Origin: CALKZN01 sp964633815
GTDB lineage: Bacteria; Pseudomonadota; Gammaproteobacteria; Arenicellales; Arenicellaceae
Direction of reading: 5' to 3'
Length of the DNA: 64,000 nucleotides
Assembly: GCA_964633815.1 (NCBI GenBank)
Contig: CAZWHW010000005.1
Coordinates: 1-64,000 of the forward strand
The notes beneath the pieces were generated by a model. It worked only from the letters and a program-made list of their open reading frames with translations. It was not told the origin of the DNA and did not search any database. The first letter of the stretch is position 1; each line of letters opens with the position of its first letter. The position numbers and the translations under genes are program-made. Below, one piece after another: positions 24,953 through 33,629 of this stretch.

Positions 24953-27181
24953 ATGACCAACCCTGTTGAACAATTATCTTTAGGTGAGTTTGCTGAACGC
25001 GCTTACTTAAATTATTCTATGTATGTCATTTTAGATAGAGCATTGCCTTTTATAGGTGATGGTCTAAAACCTGTTCAGCGTCGTATCGTTTATGCCATGT
25101 CTGAGCTGGGATTAAAGTCCACAGCAAAATATAAAAAATCTGCTCGAACAGTCGGTGATGTACTAGGTAAATTTCATCCTCATGGCGATAGTGCATGTTA
25201 TGAAGCCATGGTGCTTATGGCGCAACCATTTAGCTATCGATACCCTTTGGTTGATGGGCAAGGTAATTGGGGTTCAACAGATGATCCTAAGTCTTTCGCT
25301 GCCATGCGATATACAGAATCGAAATTAGCTCCTTTTGCGCAAACCTTACTAAATGAATTAAAACTCGGCACGGTTGATTGGGTGCCTAATTTTGATGGAA
25401 CGCTGGAAGAACCAAAATTTTTGCCCGCTCAAGTTCCTAATATTTTATTAAATGGTGTTACCGGAATTGCCGTTGGAATGGCAACCGACATTCCTCCTCA
25501 TAATCTAAGTGAAGTTATAGATGCCACCATTCATATCATTGACAATCCAAAGGCGGATGTTGAAGAATTGATGCAATTTATTCAAGCGCCTGATTATCCA
25601 AATTCTGCTGAAATCATTACACCTCGAAATCAGCTTTTGGAAATATACTGCAGTGGTAATGGTTCTGTTCGTCAACGCGCTGTCTTTAGCACGGAAGACG
25701 GTAATATAATAATTGAGGCACTGCCATATCAATCATCTGGTGCGAAAATTCAAGAACAGGTTGCTGCTCAGATGCTAGCGAAAAAACTGCCAATGGTGAC
25801 AGATATTCGCGATGAGTCAGACCAAGATAATCCAGTTAGATTAGTTGTCGAGCCTCGTTCTAATCGAGTCGATATTTATCAGCTAATGAGTCACTTATTT
25901 GCTACGACTGACCTGGAGAAAAGCTTCCGAGTTAATCTGAATATGATCGGTCTTGATGGACGCCCAAAAGTTCTAGCGTTAAATAAAATTTTATCCGAAT
26001 GGGTTAAATATCGTATTACAACGGTTACTCGCAGACTTGAGCATCGTTATAACAAGGTTAAAGAACGACTACACATTCTTGATGGTTTGCTCATCGCTTA
26101 TTTAAATATTGATGAACTGATCATTATTTTGCGCACAGAAGATGAGCCAAAATCAGTGATGATGGCGCGCTTTAATTTGTCTGATGAGCAAGCTGAGGCA
26201 ATTCTTGAATTAAAATTACGACGTCTAGCAAAGTTGGAAGAGTTTAAAATTCAGTCTGAACAAGAAGAGCTGCAAAAAGAAGCGCAAGAACTGGAGTTAT
26301 TACTTGGATCTAATCAACGCTTACGGACTCTTGTGAAAAAAGAGTTACGTGCGATGAAGGAAGAGTTTGGCGATGCGCGACGTTCTCCATTAGTTGATCG
26401 TGATGCGGCGCAGGTGATTAGTGAGACTGATCTGATGCCTTCAGAAGCAATAACTGCAGTCGTATCATCGCAAGGTTGGGTTCGAGCAGCCAAAGGCCAT
26501 GAGATTGATGCACGTGAGCTCAATTATAAGTCCGGTGACAGTTATTTGTATGCTGTTAAAGGACGAAGCAATCAAACCTTAGTTCCTCTTGATTCTACTG
26601 GAAGAACTTATGCACTGCCTGCACATACTTTGCCATCTGCGCGAGGGCAGGGCGAGCCTTTGTCTAGTCAGTTGAATCCGCCACCAGGGGCTAATTTTGT
26701 TGGTTTAATGCTCGATGATTTAAATTCTTATTACGTCTTAGCAAGCGACTCAGGTTATGGTTTGCTTGTGAAGTTAGAAGATATGCTAACTAAGAATAAA
26801 AAAGGTAAAGCGACCTTGAATGTGCCTAAAGATGGACAAGCATTGCTACCTAAACGAGTTGAAAACCATCAAACAGATTCGATTGCAGTGGTTACAACTT
26901 CAGGTTATTTACTTGTCTATGCTACGGATGAATTGCCATTATTGGCAAAAGGAAAGGGAGTTAAGCTGATCAATATCCCTGCAAAGCTTTTAAAAAATCG
27001 TGAAGAAATTGTCGTCAGTGTGGTGGCTATAAGCTCTGAACAATCATTGATTATTCATTCAGGTAAACGTCATCTTCGATTAAAAGGAGCTGATCTTGAA
27101 CATTACCGCGGCGAGCGCGGATTGCGAGGAAAAAAACTGCCAAGAGGCTTCCAACAAGTGAACGATTTGGTTGCGGAATAG
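24953..27181 (+). CDS. parC: DNA topoisomerase IV subunit A
   Basis: A 742-residue ParC, the DNA-cleaving subunit that decatenates daughter chromosomes with ParE. Catalytic Tyr120 is in AAMRYTESK. The quinolone-resistance region reads HPHGDSACYEA, with Ser80 and Glu84 (wild type at the positions most often mutated). The C-terminal beta-pinwheel starts near residue 490. Length fits E. coli ParC (752). parE is not in the window. A transaldolase gene follows after 40 bp. Confidence 0.95.
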   Translation: MTNPVEQLSLGEFAERAYLNYSMYVILDRALPFIGDGLKPVQRRIVYAMSELGLKSTAKYKKSARTVGDVLGKFHPHGDSACYEAMVLMAQPFSYRYPLVDGQGNWGSTDDPKSFAAMRYTESKLAPFAQTLLNELKLGTVDWVPNFDGTLEEPKFLPAQVPNILLNGVTGIAVGMATDIPPHNLSEVIDATIHIIDNPKADVEELMQFIQAPDYPNSAEIITPRNQLLEIYCSGNGSVRQRAVFSTEDGNIIIEALPYQSSGAKIQEQVAAQMLAKKLPMVTDIRDESDQDNPVRLVVEPRSNRVDIYQLMSHLFATTDLEKSFRVNLNMIGLDGRPKVLALNKILSEWVKYRITTVTRRLEHRYNKVKERLHILDGLLIAYLNIDELIIILRTEDEPKSVMMARFNLSDEQAEAILELKLRRLAKLEEFKIQSEQEELQKEAQELELLLGSNQRLRTLVKKELRAMKEEFGDARRSPLVDRDAAQVISETDLMPSEAITAVVSSQGWVRAAKGHEIDARELNYKSGDSYLYAVKGRSNQTLVPLDSTGRTYALPAHTLPSARGQGEPLSSQLNPPPGANFVGLMLDDLNSYYVLASDSGYGLLVKLEDMLTKNKKGKATLNVPKDGQALLPKRVENHQTDSIAVVTTSGYLLVYATDELPLLAKGKGVKLINIPAKLLKNREEIVVSVVAISSEQSLIIHSGKRHLRLKGADLEHYRGERGLRGKKLPRGFQQVNDLVAE

Positions 27182-27221
27182 TAGCTAATAATTCATCTGT
27201 CAAGTAGAAATATCATTTATT

Positions 27222-28166
27222 ATGAATAAGTTAGAGCAATTAAAAGCAATGACAACTGTGGTTGCAGACACGGGTGATTTAACGGCAATTAAAGAATTTC
27301 AACCTCAGGATGCAACAACAAACCCATCATTGCTATTAAAAGTAGCTAAAGATGATGAATATAAGCACTTTCTTGAGCAAGCTGCCACTTCTGCTGAAGG
27401 TGACCTAGAAGGTGCTGTTGATAAATATAGTGTAGAAATTGGCGCCGAAATTCTTAATATTGTTCCAGGTAGAGTGTCGACAGAGGTTGATGCTAGATTA
27501 TCTTTTGATACAGACGCTACGATTGAAAAAGCACGTAAGTTAATTTCGATGTATGAGGCTAAAGGTTTCGAAAAGTCTCGAGTTTTAATTAAGGTCGCTT
27601 CAACTTGGGAAGGTATAAAAGCAGCTGAAAAACTAGAATCAGAAGGTATTCAATGTAATCTGACCTTGTTATTTGGTTTTGCGCAAGCGGTTGCCTGTGC
27701 TGAAGCTGGTGTGTTTTTGATTTCGCCTTTTGTTGGGCGAATTTTAGATTGGCATAATGCTAGCAATGCAGCTAAGGGCATAGAAATGCATTACACACCA
27801 TTGGAAGATCCTGGTGTAGCTTCTGTCACCAACATCTATAATTATTACAAACAGTTTTCTTATGATACGATTGTGATGGGGGCAAGTTTTCGTAATGTGG
27901 GAGAAATTGAAGCACTCGCGGGTTGTGATTATTTAACGATTGGGCCTAATTTTCTGGCAGAGTTACAATCTGAAGATGACCATTTGGTTCAGCAACTTGA
28001 CTCTGAAATTGAAGACAATTTTGAGAAAAAACTCAGTTTTAGTGAAGCTGAATTTAGGTGGCAATTGAATCAAGATGCCATGGCAACTGAAAAGTTAGCG
28101 CAAGGTATTCGTGCGTTTGCATTAGATCAAGTTAAGTTAGAAAACTTAATGAAAAAATATATCTAA
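27222..28166 (+). CDS. tal: Transaldolase
   Basis: A 314-residue class I transaldolase (TalB type) of the non-oxidative pentose phosphate pathway, moving a dihydroxyacetone unit between sugar phosphates. Seen: DATTNPSLLLK (residues 30-40) and the Schiff-base Lys124 in VLIKVASTWEG; LTLLFGFAQA and LISPFVGRILDW follow. It is 40 bp after parC and may be cotranscribed with it, although the functions are unrelated. It converges with the ClC gene. Confidence 0.95.
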   Translation: MNKLEQLKAMTTVVADTGDLTAIKEFQPQDATTNPSLLLKVAKDDEYKHFLEQAATSAEGDLEGAVDKYSVEIGAEILNIVPGRVSTEVDARLSFDTDATIEKARKLISMYEAKGFEKSRVLIKVASTWEGIKAAEKLESEGIQCNLTLLFGFAQAVACAEAGVFLISPFVGRILDWHNASNAAKGIEMHYTPLEDPGVASVTNIYNYYKQFSYDTIVMGASFRNVGEIEALAGCDYLTIGPNFLAELQSEDDHLVQQLDSEIEDNFEKKLSFSEAEFRWQLNQDAMATEKLAQGIRAFALDQVKLENLMKKYI

Positions 28167-28187
28167 TAATAAAGCGAGAATGCATCT

Positions 28188-30047
28188 TTAATAGGCTTGT
28201 TTGGTGTTCCGTTCTATATGTTCTATTGTTAAGATGCCATATATTTTGTTTTGTGTTTTGCCATGTGCGCCGCATACATAAACGACCTTCATGCCTTGGT
28301 TTTGCATGACTTCATAGGCTTCTTGAAGCGTATCTATCGTTGTTATTCTTGACGCAGTTTGCCGCATTGCTGGAAAATTAAGTAGTTCAATAGTTGTTTC
28401 TTCGAGAGTTTCGACAGCATTGCTATCAATTTCATTCTTAGCTAATTTTTTATAATTATTTTTCAGTTCTTGGATGTGGTTTACTAAGTCATTACCTGGA
28501 ATTAAAGAGGCTTGTCCATTTTCAGTTAATACCGCAATCCATTTAGGTTGATGTTTAAGGATTTTTTCTGCCTTACCTAAGGTAACAGTTTCGCCTTGTT
28601 GGATGATATTTTTTTCCATTAAGCTGGCGACACCAGTACGCCTTAAGGCTTGTGCGATAGGGTTGTTACGATAATCAAGCCCTCTTGCCATCATCAATAA
28701 GCGATAAATCGAAGGTTTTTTGAAAATAATCCTTTCCGCTAACACTGCAGAAATGATTGCTACCATGCCAGGTAAGATGATTGCTTGATTTGCTGTTAAT
28801 TCTAGCAATGCGATCAAAGCTGCTAAAGGTGCTTGCAAGGTTGCCCCCATCATGGCTCCCATGCCTAATGTGGAGTAAAAGCCTTCATAGGCAATACCTG
28901 GGAAGAAGTTTTGTGCAATTAGAGCAACGGCGCCGCCAGCACAGGCGCCAATAACTAGATTCGGTGCAATCAATCCTCCAGGAATGCTAAGGCCGCAGGC
29001 AACGGCTGAGGCGATGCATTTGGCTGCGATAATAAAGATTAAAGTTACTAAGCCAATTTGCCCAATTAAGGCAGAGTTAACTGTGTCATAGCCGATTCCC
29101 ATCACTTGAGGAATCACAGCACTTATAGCGCCAACAATTACTCCCGCCATCGTCATTCGGAAAAGAATTGATTTGTCTTTCCAAACGTCAGTCATAAATA
29201 AAGTCATTTGCGTGAAGACTGCGGAAATGCACCCAATGATGATTCCCATTAATGCAACTAATGGCAATTCAGATAAAGACACTAGATCAAATGGCTGTAC
29301 AGTAAAAATTGGAGCAGCGCCAAAAACAATTCGAGACAATGTGGTAGCGGTTACTGCAGCAATAATAACGGGGGTAAAACCAATAATGGTATATTCCATC
29401 ACTACGACTTCCATAGCAAATATAACGCCAGCTAAAGGTGTATTAAAGCCAGCAGCAATAGCAGCAGCGACACCGCAGCAAACCAAGGTGCGAGTACTGT
29501 TATTTGGTACCTTTAAATAACGGCCCAAGGCACTGCCACTGGTAGCGCCAAGATGTACTCCAGGTCCTTCGCGGCCAATAGATTGGCCTGTGATGAGAAC
29601 AATGGTCGCTCCAATAAATTGAGCGATGGCATTTTTGATTGGTAAGTATCCTTGGTGATAGGTTAAACGCTCCAGCACATGAGCAACACCAACTTGCCTA
29701 TTTTTTTTAGCAAATAAAGAAAACACAATGCCAGCTAAGACACTGCCACCTAGTACAAGAAAAAATCGCGCTAGACTAGATAATCCTTCAAAATTTTCAC
29801 CTGATTCGTCGCCAGTAAAGAAAAAAGCCCCTTTTTCAATTAATAAGCGAAATAATATGATGACTCCGCCTGAGGTGAGACCACAGACTATACCTAAGAA
29901 GCATAATTGAGGTAAGCCGTCAAAAGTGCCGGCCATTTGTAAGCGTTGAGTTTCTAGAAAGTGAAAATATTGTTCTCGAACAAAAGCAATAGGTCGCCAC
30001 TTTTTCCATATTCGTAGTGACTGTAAAAATTTGTTCTTGTTGGACAT
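28188..30047 (-). CDS. ClC family chloride channel/antiporter with C-terminal CBS domains
   Basis: A 619-residue membrane protein with the ClC core: GREGPGVHLGA (anion-binding GREGP motif, about residues 158-168), LSIPGGLIAP (GxFxP region) and many hydrophobic helices up to residue 440. Two CBS-type nucleotide-binding domains follow to the C terminus. Whether it is a Cl-/H+ antiporter or a channel cannot be read with confidence: the gating Glu of GREGP is present; the proton Glu was not located. It converges with tal (21 bp apart). Confidence 0.9.
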   Translation of the reverse strand: MSNKNKFLQSLRIWKKWRPIAFVREQYFHFLETQRLQMAGTFDGLPQLCFLGIVCGLTSGGVIILFRLLIEKGAFFFTGDESGENFEGLSSLARFFLVLGGSVLAGIVFSLFAKKNRQVGVAHVLERLTYHQGYLPIKNAIAQFIGATIVLITGQSIGREGPGVHLGATSGSALGRYLKVPNNSTRTLVCCGVAAAIAAGFNTPLAGVIFAMEVVVMEYTIIGFTPVIIAAVTATTLSRIVFGAAPIFTVQPFDLVSLSELPLVALMGIIIGCISAVFTQMTLFMTDVWKDKSILFRMTMAGVIVGAISAVIPQVMGIGYDTVNSALIGQIGLVTLIFIIAAKCIASAVACGLSIPGGLIAPNLVIGACAGGAVALIAQNFFPGIAYEGFYSTLGMGAMMGATLQAPLAALIALLELTANQAIILPGMVAIISAVLAERIIFKKPSIYRLLMMARGLDYRNNPIAQALRRTGVASLMEKNIIQQGETVTLGKAEKILKHQPKWIAVLTENGQASLIPGNDLVNHIQELKNNYKKLAKNEIDSNAVETLEETTIELLNFPAMRQTASRITTIDTLQEAYEVMQNQGMKVVYVCGAHGKTQNKIYGILTIEHIERNTKQAY

Positions 30048-30107
30048 ATGTTACAGCTCTATATTTGCAATGCTTGATGCCGGTTTAAAGTTTGTGATTT
30101 TTTCATG

Positions 30108-31484
30108 TTAAAAGGGTGGTTGAATATTAGGTCTGGTTGAAAAAATTAATTCACGGAATTGATTTTGGATGGATTCCAAGTTGGCTTGGGTTTCACCTTC
30201 AAAACGTAGAACTAAAACGGGCGTAGTATTTGATGGCCGAATTAAACCGAATCCATTTTTAAAATCAACACGTAAACCATCAAATGTGCTCACTTGTTGA
30301 TCTGGGAAATTCGCATTTTGTACTAATTCTTCCATAAATTTATAGTGTTCTCCAAAGTTATCCATTTGGATTTGTAATTCTGGCGTGTTAATTGTGTTTG
30401 GCAAGGCATCGAAAATAGCTTGCGGTGTTTCATTCATTTTTGCAAGCAGTTCAAGTAAACGTGCTCCAGCATAAACACCATCATCAAATCCAAACCAGCG
30501 TTCTTTAAAGAAAATATGACCACTCATTTCGCCAGCAATTGCGGCGCCAGTTTCTTTGAGTTTAGCCTTAATAAATGAGTGACCTGTGCGCCACATAGTC
30601 GCTTTGCCGCCTGCAGCTTCTATCTCAGAGGCAAGTGATCGACTGCATTTCACATCATAAATGATTTCAGTGCCAGGATTTCGAGATAAAATATCTCGTG
30701 CGAATAGGATCATTTGACGATCAGGCCAAATCACTTCTCCTTTAGGTGTTACAACGCCAAGACGATCAGCGTCACCATCAAAGGCAAGGCCGAGTTCAGC
30801 ATCATGTGTTTGTACGGCTTCAATTAAGTCGGTTAAATTTTCCAGCTTTGCGGGGTCAGGGTGATGATTAGGAAATGTGCCATCTACTTCGGAATATAGA
30901 TCAATAACATCGCAACCTAATGCACGAAAAAGTTGAGGTGCAGTGGCGCCGCCAACACCGTTGCCACAATCAATGACAATTTTCATTGGTCTGGCAAGTT
31001 CAATATCACTAACTACACGATTGATGTAATCATCGATCACTGCCACTTCGGAGTATGAACCAGCCCCCGCGCTAAAGTCATTGTTGAGTATACGTTGATA
31101 TAAACCTTGAATACGTTCAGATGAGAGGGTAGTGCCATCGATCACAATTTTAAAGCCATTATAATTGGGAGGATTATGACTGCCAGTGATGGCGACACAA
31201 GAAGATATGTCCAGTTGATATGCTGAAAAATACACCACAGGTGATGGTGAGACGCCAATATCTGTAACAGACACCCCTGCAGCGCGTAAACCATCTGCAA
31301 GCGCTTTCGCAAGCCGAGGTCCGGATAAACGTCCATCTCTGCCAATCACGATAGTTTGCTGTCCTGCAGCAATGATTTCACTGCCTATGGCTTGGCCAAT
31401 TTTGAAAGTGATGTCGTCAGTAATTGTTTTATCAACAATTCCACGAATATCGTAAGCTTTAAAAATTTCAGCAGGAATGTTCAT
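30108..31484 (-). CDS. algC: Phosphomannomutase/phosphoglucomutase
   Basis: A 458-residue alpha-D-phosphohexomutase that interconverts the 6- and 1-phosphates of mannose and glucose. Catalytic phosphoserine Ser102 is in ITGSHNPPNYNG; the metal loop is AFDGDADRLGVV; the sugar-specificity loop GEMSGHIFF and the phosphate-binding RPSNTTPVLVLR near the C terminus are present. Length fits P. aeruginosa AlgC (463). It feeds ManC and Ugd, both encoded about 18-20 kb away, and LPS assembly. In many gammaproteobacteria algC lies beside dut; here dut is 8.6 kb away. Confidence 0.93.
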   Translation of the reverse strand: MNIPAEIFKAYDIRGIVDKTITDDITFKIGQAIGSEIIAAGQQTIVIGRDGRLSGPRLAKALADGLRAAGVSVTDIGVSPSPVVYFSAYQLDISSCVAITGSHNPPNYNGFKIVIDGTTLSSERIQGLYQRILNNDFSAGAGSYSEVAVIDDYINRVVSDIELARPMKIVIDCGNGVGGATAPQLFRALGCDVIDLYSEVDGTFPNHHPDPAKLENLTDLIEAVQTHDAELGLAFDGDADRLGVVTPKGEVIWPDRQMILFARDILSRNPGTEIIYDVKCSRSLASEIEAAGGKATMWRTGHSFIKAKLKETGAAIAGEMSGHIFFKERWFGFDDGVYAGARLLELLAKMNETPQAIFDALPNTINTPELQIQMDNFGEHYKFMEELVQNANFPDQQVSTFDGLRVDFKNGFGLIRPSNTTPVLVLRFEGETQANLESIQNQFRELIFSTRPNIQPPF

Positions 31485-31568
31485 TGACTTGATAAGTTAT
31501 CGATTATTTTAGTAAATTATACCTAGTGATAGTGAGATTGACAGATGTCTGAAATGAGAAAATAAGAC

Positions 31569-31877
31569 TTATTCACTATTTATATCTTTTTCAATTTCTT
31601 CTAGGTAGCGTTTGAAGTATTGTTTACTCAAAATAATTGAACTCCACAGCCACGATGCATATAAACATAAAATTAAAATCGTAAAGGCGCTGTATTTTGG
31701 GAGTAACAAGATGAAAAGAGCAGCAATTAAAATGCAAACTCCTGAATAAATTAACGCAGACTTCATCATGCCTTTATATTTCGTTCTGACTTCTTCTTCA
31801 GTTTTTACATCAGAATCCCAAAGCACTTGCTTTATTTTTTGGAATTCATTTTCATTCATTTTCTTTTTTAATCGCAT
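31569..31877 (-). CDS. Small two-helix membrane protein, unknown
   Basis: A 102-residue protein with an acidic/basic amphipathic N terminus (MRLKKKMNENEFQKIKQVLWDSD), two hydrophobic segments (about residues 33-50 and 56-80) and a charged tail. No family recognised. An alternative ATG seven codons in (MNENEF...) is possible. It is upstream of algC on the same strand, 84 bp away. Confidence 0.55.
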   Translation of the reverse strand: MRLKKKMNENEFQKIKQVLWDSDVKTEEEVRTKYKGMMKSALIYSGVCILIAALFILLLPKYSAFTILILCLYASWLWSSIILSKQYFKRYLEEIEKDINSE

Positions 31878-32190
31878 ATTTAATTTATCGTAAATTTTGG
31901 CTTCTTTTAATGATTGCTATATCTAATTAGAAGTGATTTTAATTGTGTAATTAATTGTTTTTAACAAGATATTGATAAAGTTAAGGAGCGTAAAATAAGG
32001 ATGTTTGTAACTCAGCACGAGTTAGCTTGGTATAAAAAAATGATAAAAATTTTTGGTTATGATCGCTGTTGATAATATTATTTTCTGGCACTGTTTTAGT
32101 TGATGGTTTTAGCTTATAGATTCATGATTTTGATAGGGTTAAAAAAGCCGCATTCAAATGGATGCGGCTTTTTTAATTTAGCGAAGTCGT
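31878..32190. other. Gene-free stretch between a membrane-protein gene and lpdA
   Basis: About 313 bp, AT-rich. It holds the lpdA terminator (32141-32174) and, on the plus strand, a 23-codon frame at 32001-32072 with AAGGAG 12 bases upstream; too short and too poorly placed to call. I see nothing else. Confidence 0.6.
32141..32174. terminator. Terminator of the sucA-sucB-lpdA operon
   Basis: 13-bp stem AAAAAAGCCGCAT / ATGCGGCTTTTTT with an eight-base loop; the A/T runs make it work in either direction. It is 17 bp past the lpdA stop codon. Confidence 0.88.
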
Positions 32191-33618
32191 TTAGTTCGCT
32201 TTATGAATTGCGCGTTTGTCCACAGCAAGAGCGGCTTCATGGAACGCTTCATTCAATGTTGGATGGCCATGAATGGTTCTGGCAATATCTTCGGAGCTAG
32301 CTTTGAACTCCATAGCGACAACCGCTTCGGCGATCAATTCTGAAGCGCTGACACCAAAAATATGTACGCCAAGAATCTCATCAGTTTCTTTATGAGCGAT
32401 CATTTTGATACGGCCATTTTTTTCATTCATGGCGAGTGCTCTGCCGTTGGCAGCAAATGGGAAAAAGCCCGCTTTGTAAGGAATGCCTTCAGCTTTACAT
32501 TGTTCTTCAGTTTTGCCAACCCAGGCGATTTCAGGGTGTGTATAGATAACCCAAGGAATGACATCGTGATTGAGCGTGCTTTGTTGCCCTGCGATGACTT
32601 CAGCAACCATTACGCCTTCTTCTGAACCTTTGTGCGCTAACATTGGTCCTTTGACGGCATCGCCAATAGCGTAGACACCAGGAATATTGGTTTTGCATTG
32701 ATCGTCCACATCAATTTGGCCACGATCATCTAATTTCAAGCCAACAGCATCATCAACAATGCCTTCAGTGTTCGCACGACGACCAACAGCAACAATTAGC
32801 TTATCAAACTTTGCAGTTTGCTCGCCGTCTTTGTCGCTATAGGTGACAGTCACTGCAGATTTGGTGGTTTTTGTTGCAGAAACCATTGCACCAAGCTTGA
32901 TATTTAAACCTTGATCCTTAGTGAGCACTTTGAACATTTCACGTGACAATTGCTTATCGACAGGTGGCAAGAAATCTGGTGAAGCTTCGAAAATTATCAC
33001 TTCAGAACCTAAACGGCTCCAAACACTGCCAAGCTCAAGACCAATCACACCAGCGCCAATGACTCCTAGCTTTTTTGGTACAGCATTAATGTCTAGAGCG
33101 CCAGCGTTGTCAATAATGAGTTTATTGTCAACTGGAGCTGGAGGGATTTCGATCGGTTTAGAACCTGTAGCAAGAATAATGTTATCAGCACTGTATTGAC
33201 TGACTTTGTCATTTTTGTCAGTGACTTCAATGACTTTATTAGCAAGTAATTTACCGCGGCCATGAATTGACGTCACTTTGTTGGCTTTGAATAGTCCTGC
33301 TACTCCGCCAGTTAATTGTTTAACAATGTCATCTTTGCGCTTTACCATTTTTTTGACATCAACTGATAATTTGCCAGTTGAAATGCCATGGGTAGCAAAT
33401 TCATGTGATGCTTGTGCGTATTTCTCCGAGGAGTCAAGCAATGCTTTTGAAGGGATACAACCAACGTTTAAGCAAGTTCCACCTAGAGCTGGCGTGCCTT
33501 CTGCATCGACCCAGTCATCAATACATGCAGTATTAAATCCAAGTTGAGCTGCACGAATAGCGGCAACATAGCCAGCAGGGCCAGCACCAACAACGATAAT
33601 ATCGAATTTTTCAGACAT
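32191..33618 (-). CDS. lpdA: Dihydrolipoyl dehydrogenase (E3)
   Basis: A 475-residue flavoprotein that reoxidises dihydrolipoamide with NAD+ for the 2-oxoglutarate dehydrogenase complex and possibly others. FAD-binding GAGPAGYVAA is at 11-20, the redox pair is C49/C54 in GGTCLNVGCIPSK, a second dinucleotide motif is GVIGAGVIGLELG, and the C-terminal base pair is HGHPTLNEAFHEA. It ends the operon sucA-sucB-lpdA, 11 bp after sucB, with a strong terminator behind it. Confidence 0.95.
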   Translation of the reverse strand: MSEKFDIIVVGAGPAGYVAAIRAAQLGFNTACIDDWVDAEGTPALGGTCLNVGCIPSKALLDSSEKYAQASHEFATHGISTGKLSVDVKKMVKRKDDIVKQLTGGVAGLFKANKVTSIHGRGKLLANKVIEVTDKNDKVSQYSADNIILATGSKPIEIPPAPVDNKLIIDNAGALDINAVPKKLGVIGAGVIGLELGSVWSRLGSEVIIFEASPDFLPPVDKQLSREMFKVLTKDQGLNIKLGAMVSATKTTKSAVTVTYSDKDGEQTAKFDKLIVAVGRRANTEGIVDDAVGLKLDDRGQIDVDDQCKTNIPGVYAIGDAVKGPMLAHKGSEEGVMVAEVIAGQQSTLNHDVIPWVIYTHPEIAWVGKTEEQCKAEGIPYKAGFFPFAANGRALAMNEKNGRIKMIAHKETDEILGVHIFGVSASELIAEAVVAMEFKASSEDIARTIHGHPTLNEAFHEAALAVDKRAIHKAN

Positions 33619-33629
33619 TGAGAGTCTCC

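Noticed and set aside
32001..32072. 23-codon plus-strand frame with AAGGAG 12 bases upstream
   Set aside because: Too short, spacing too long, no neighbour on that strand.
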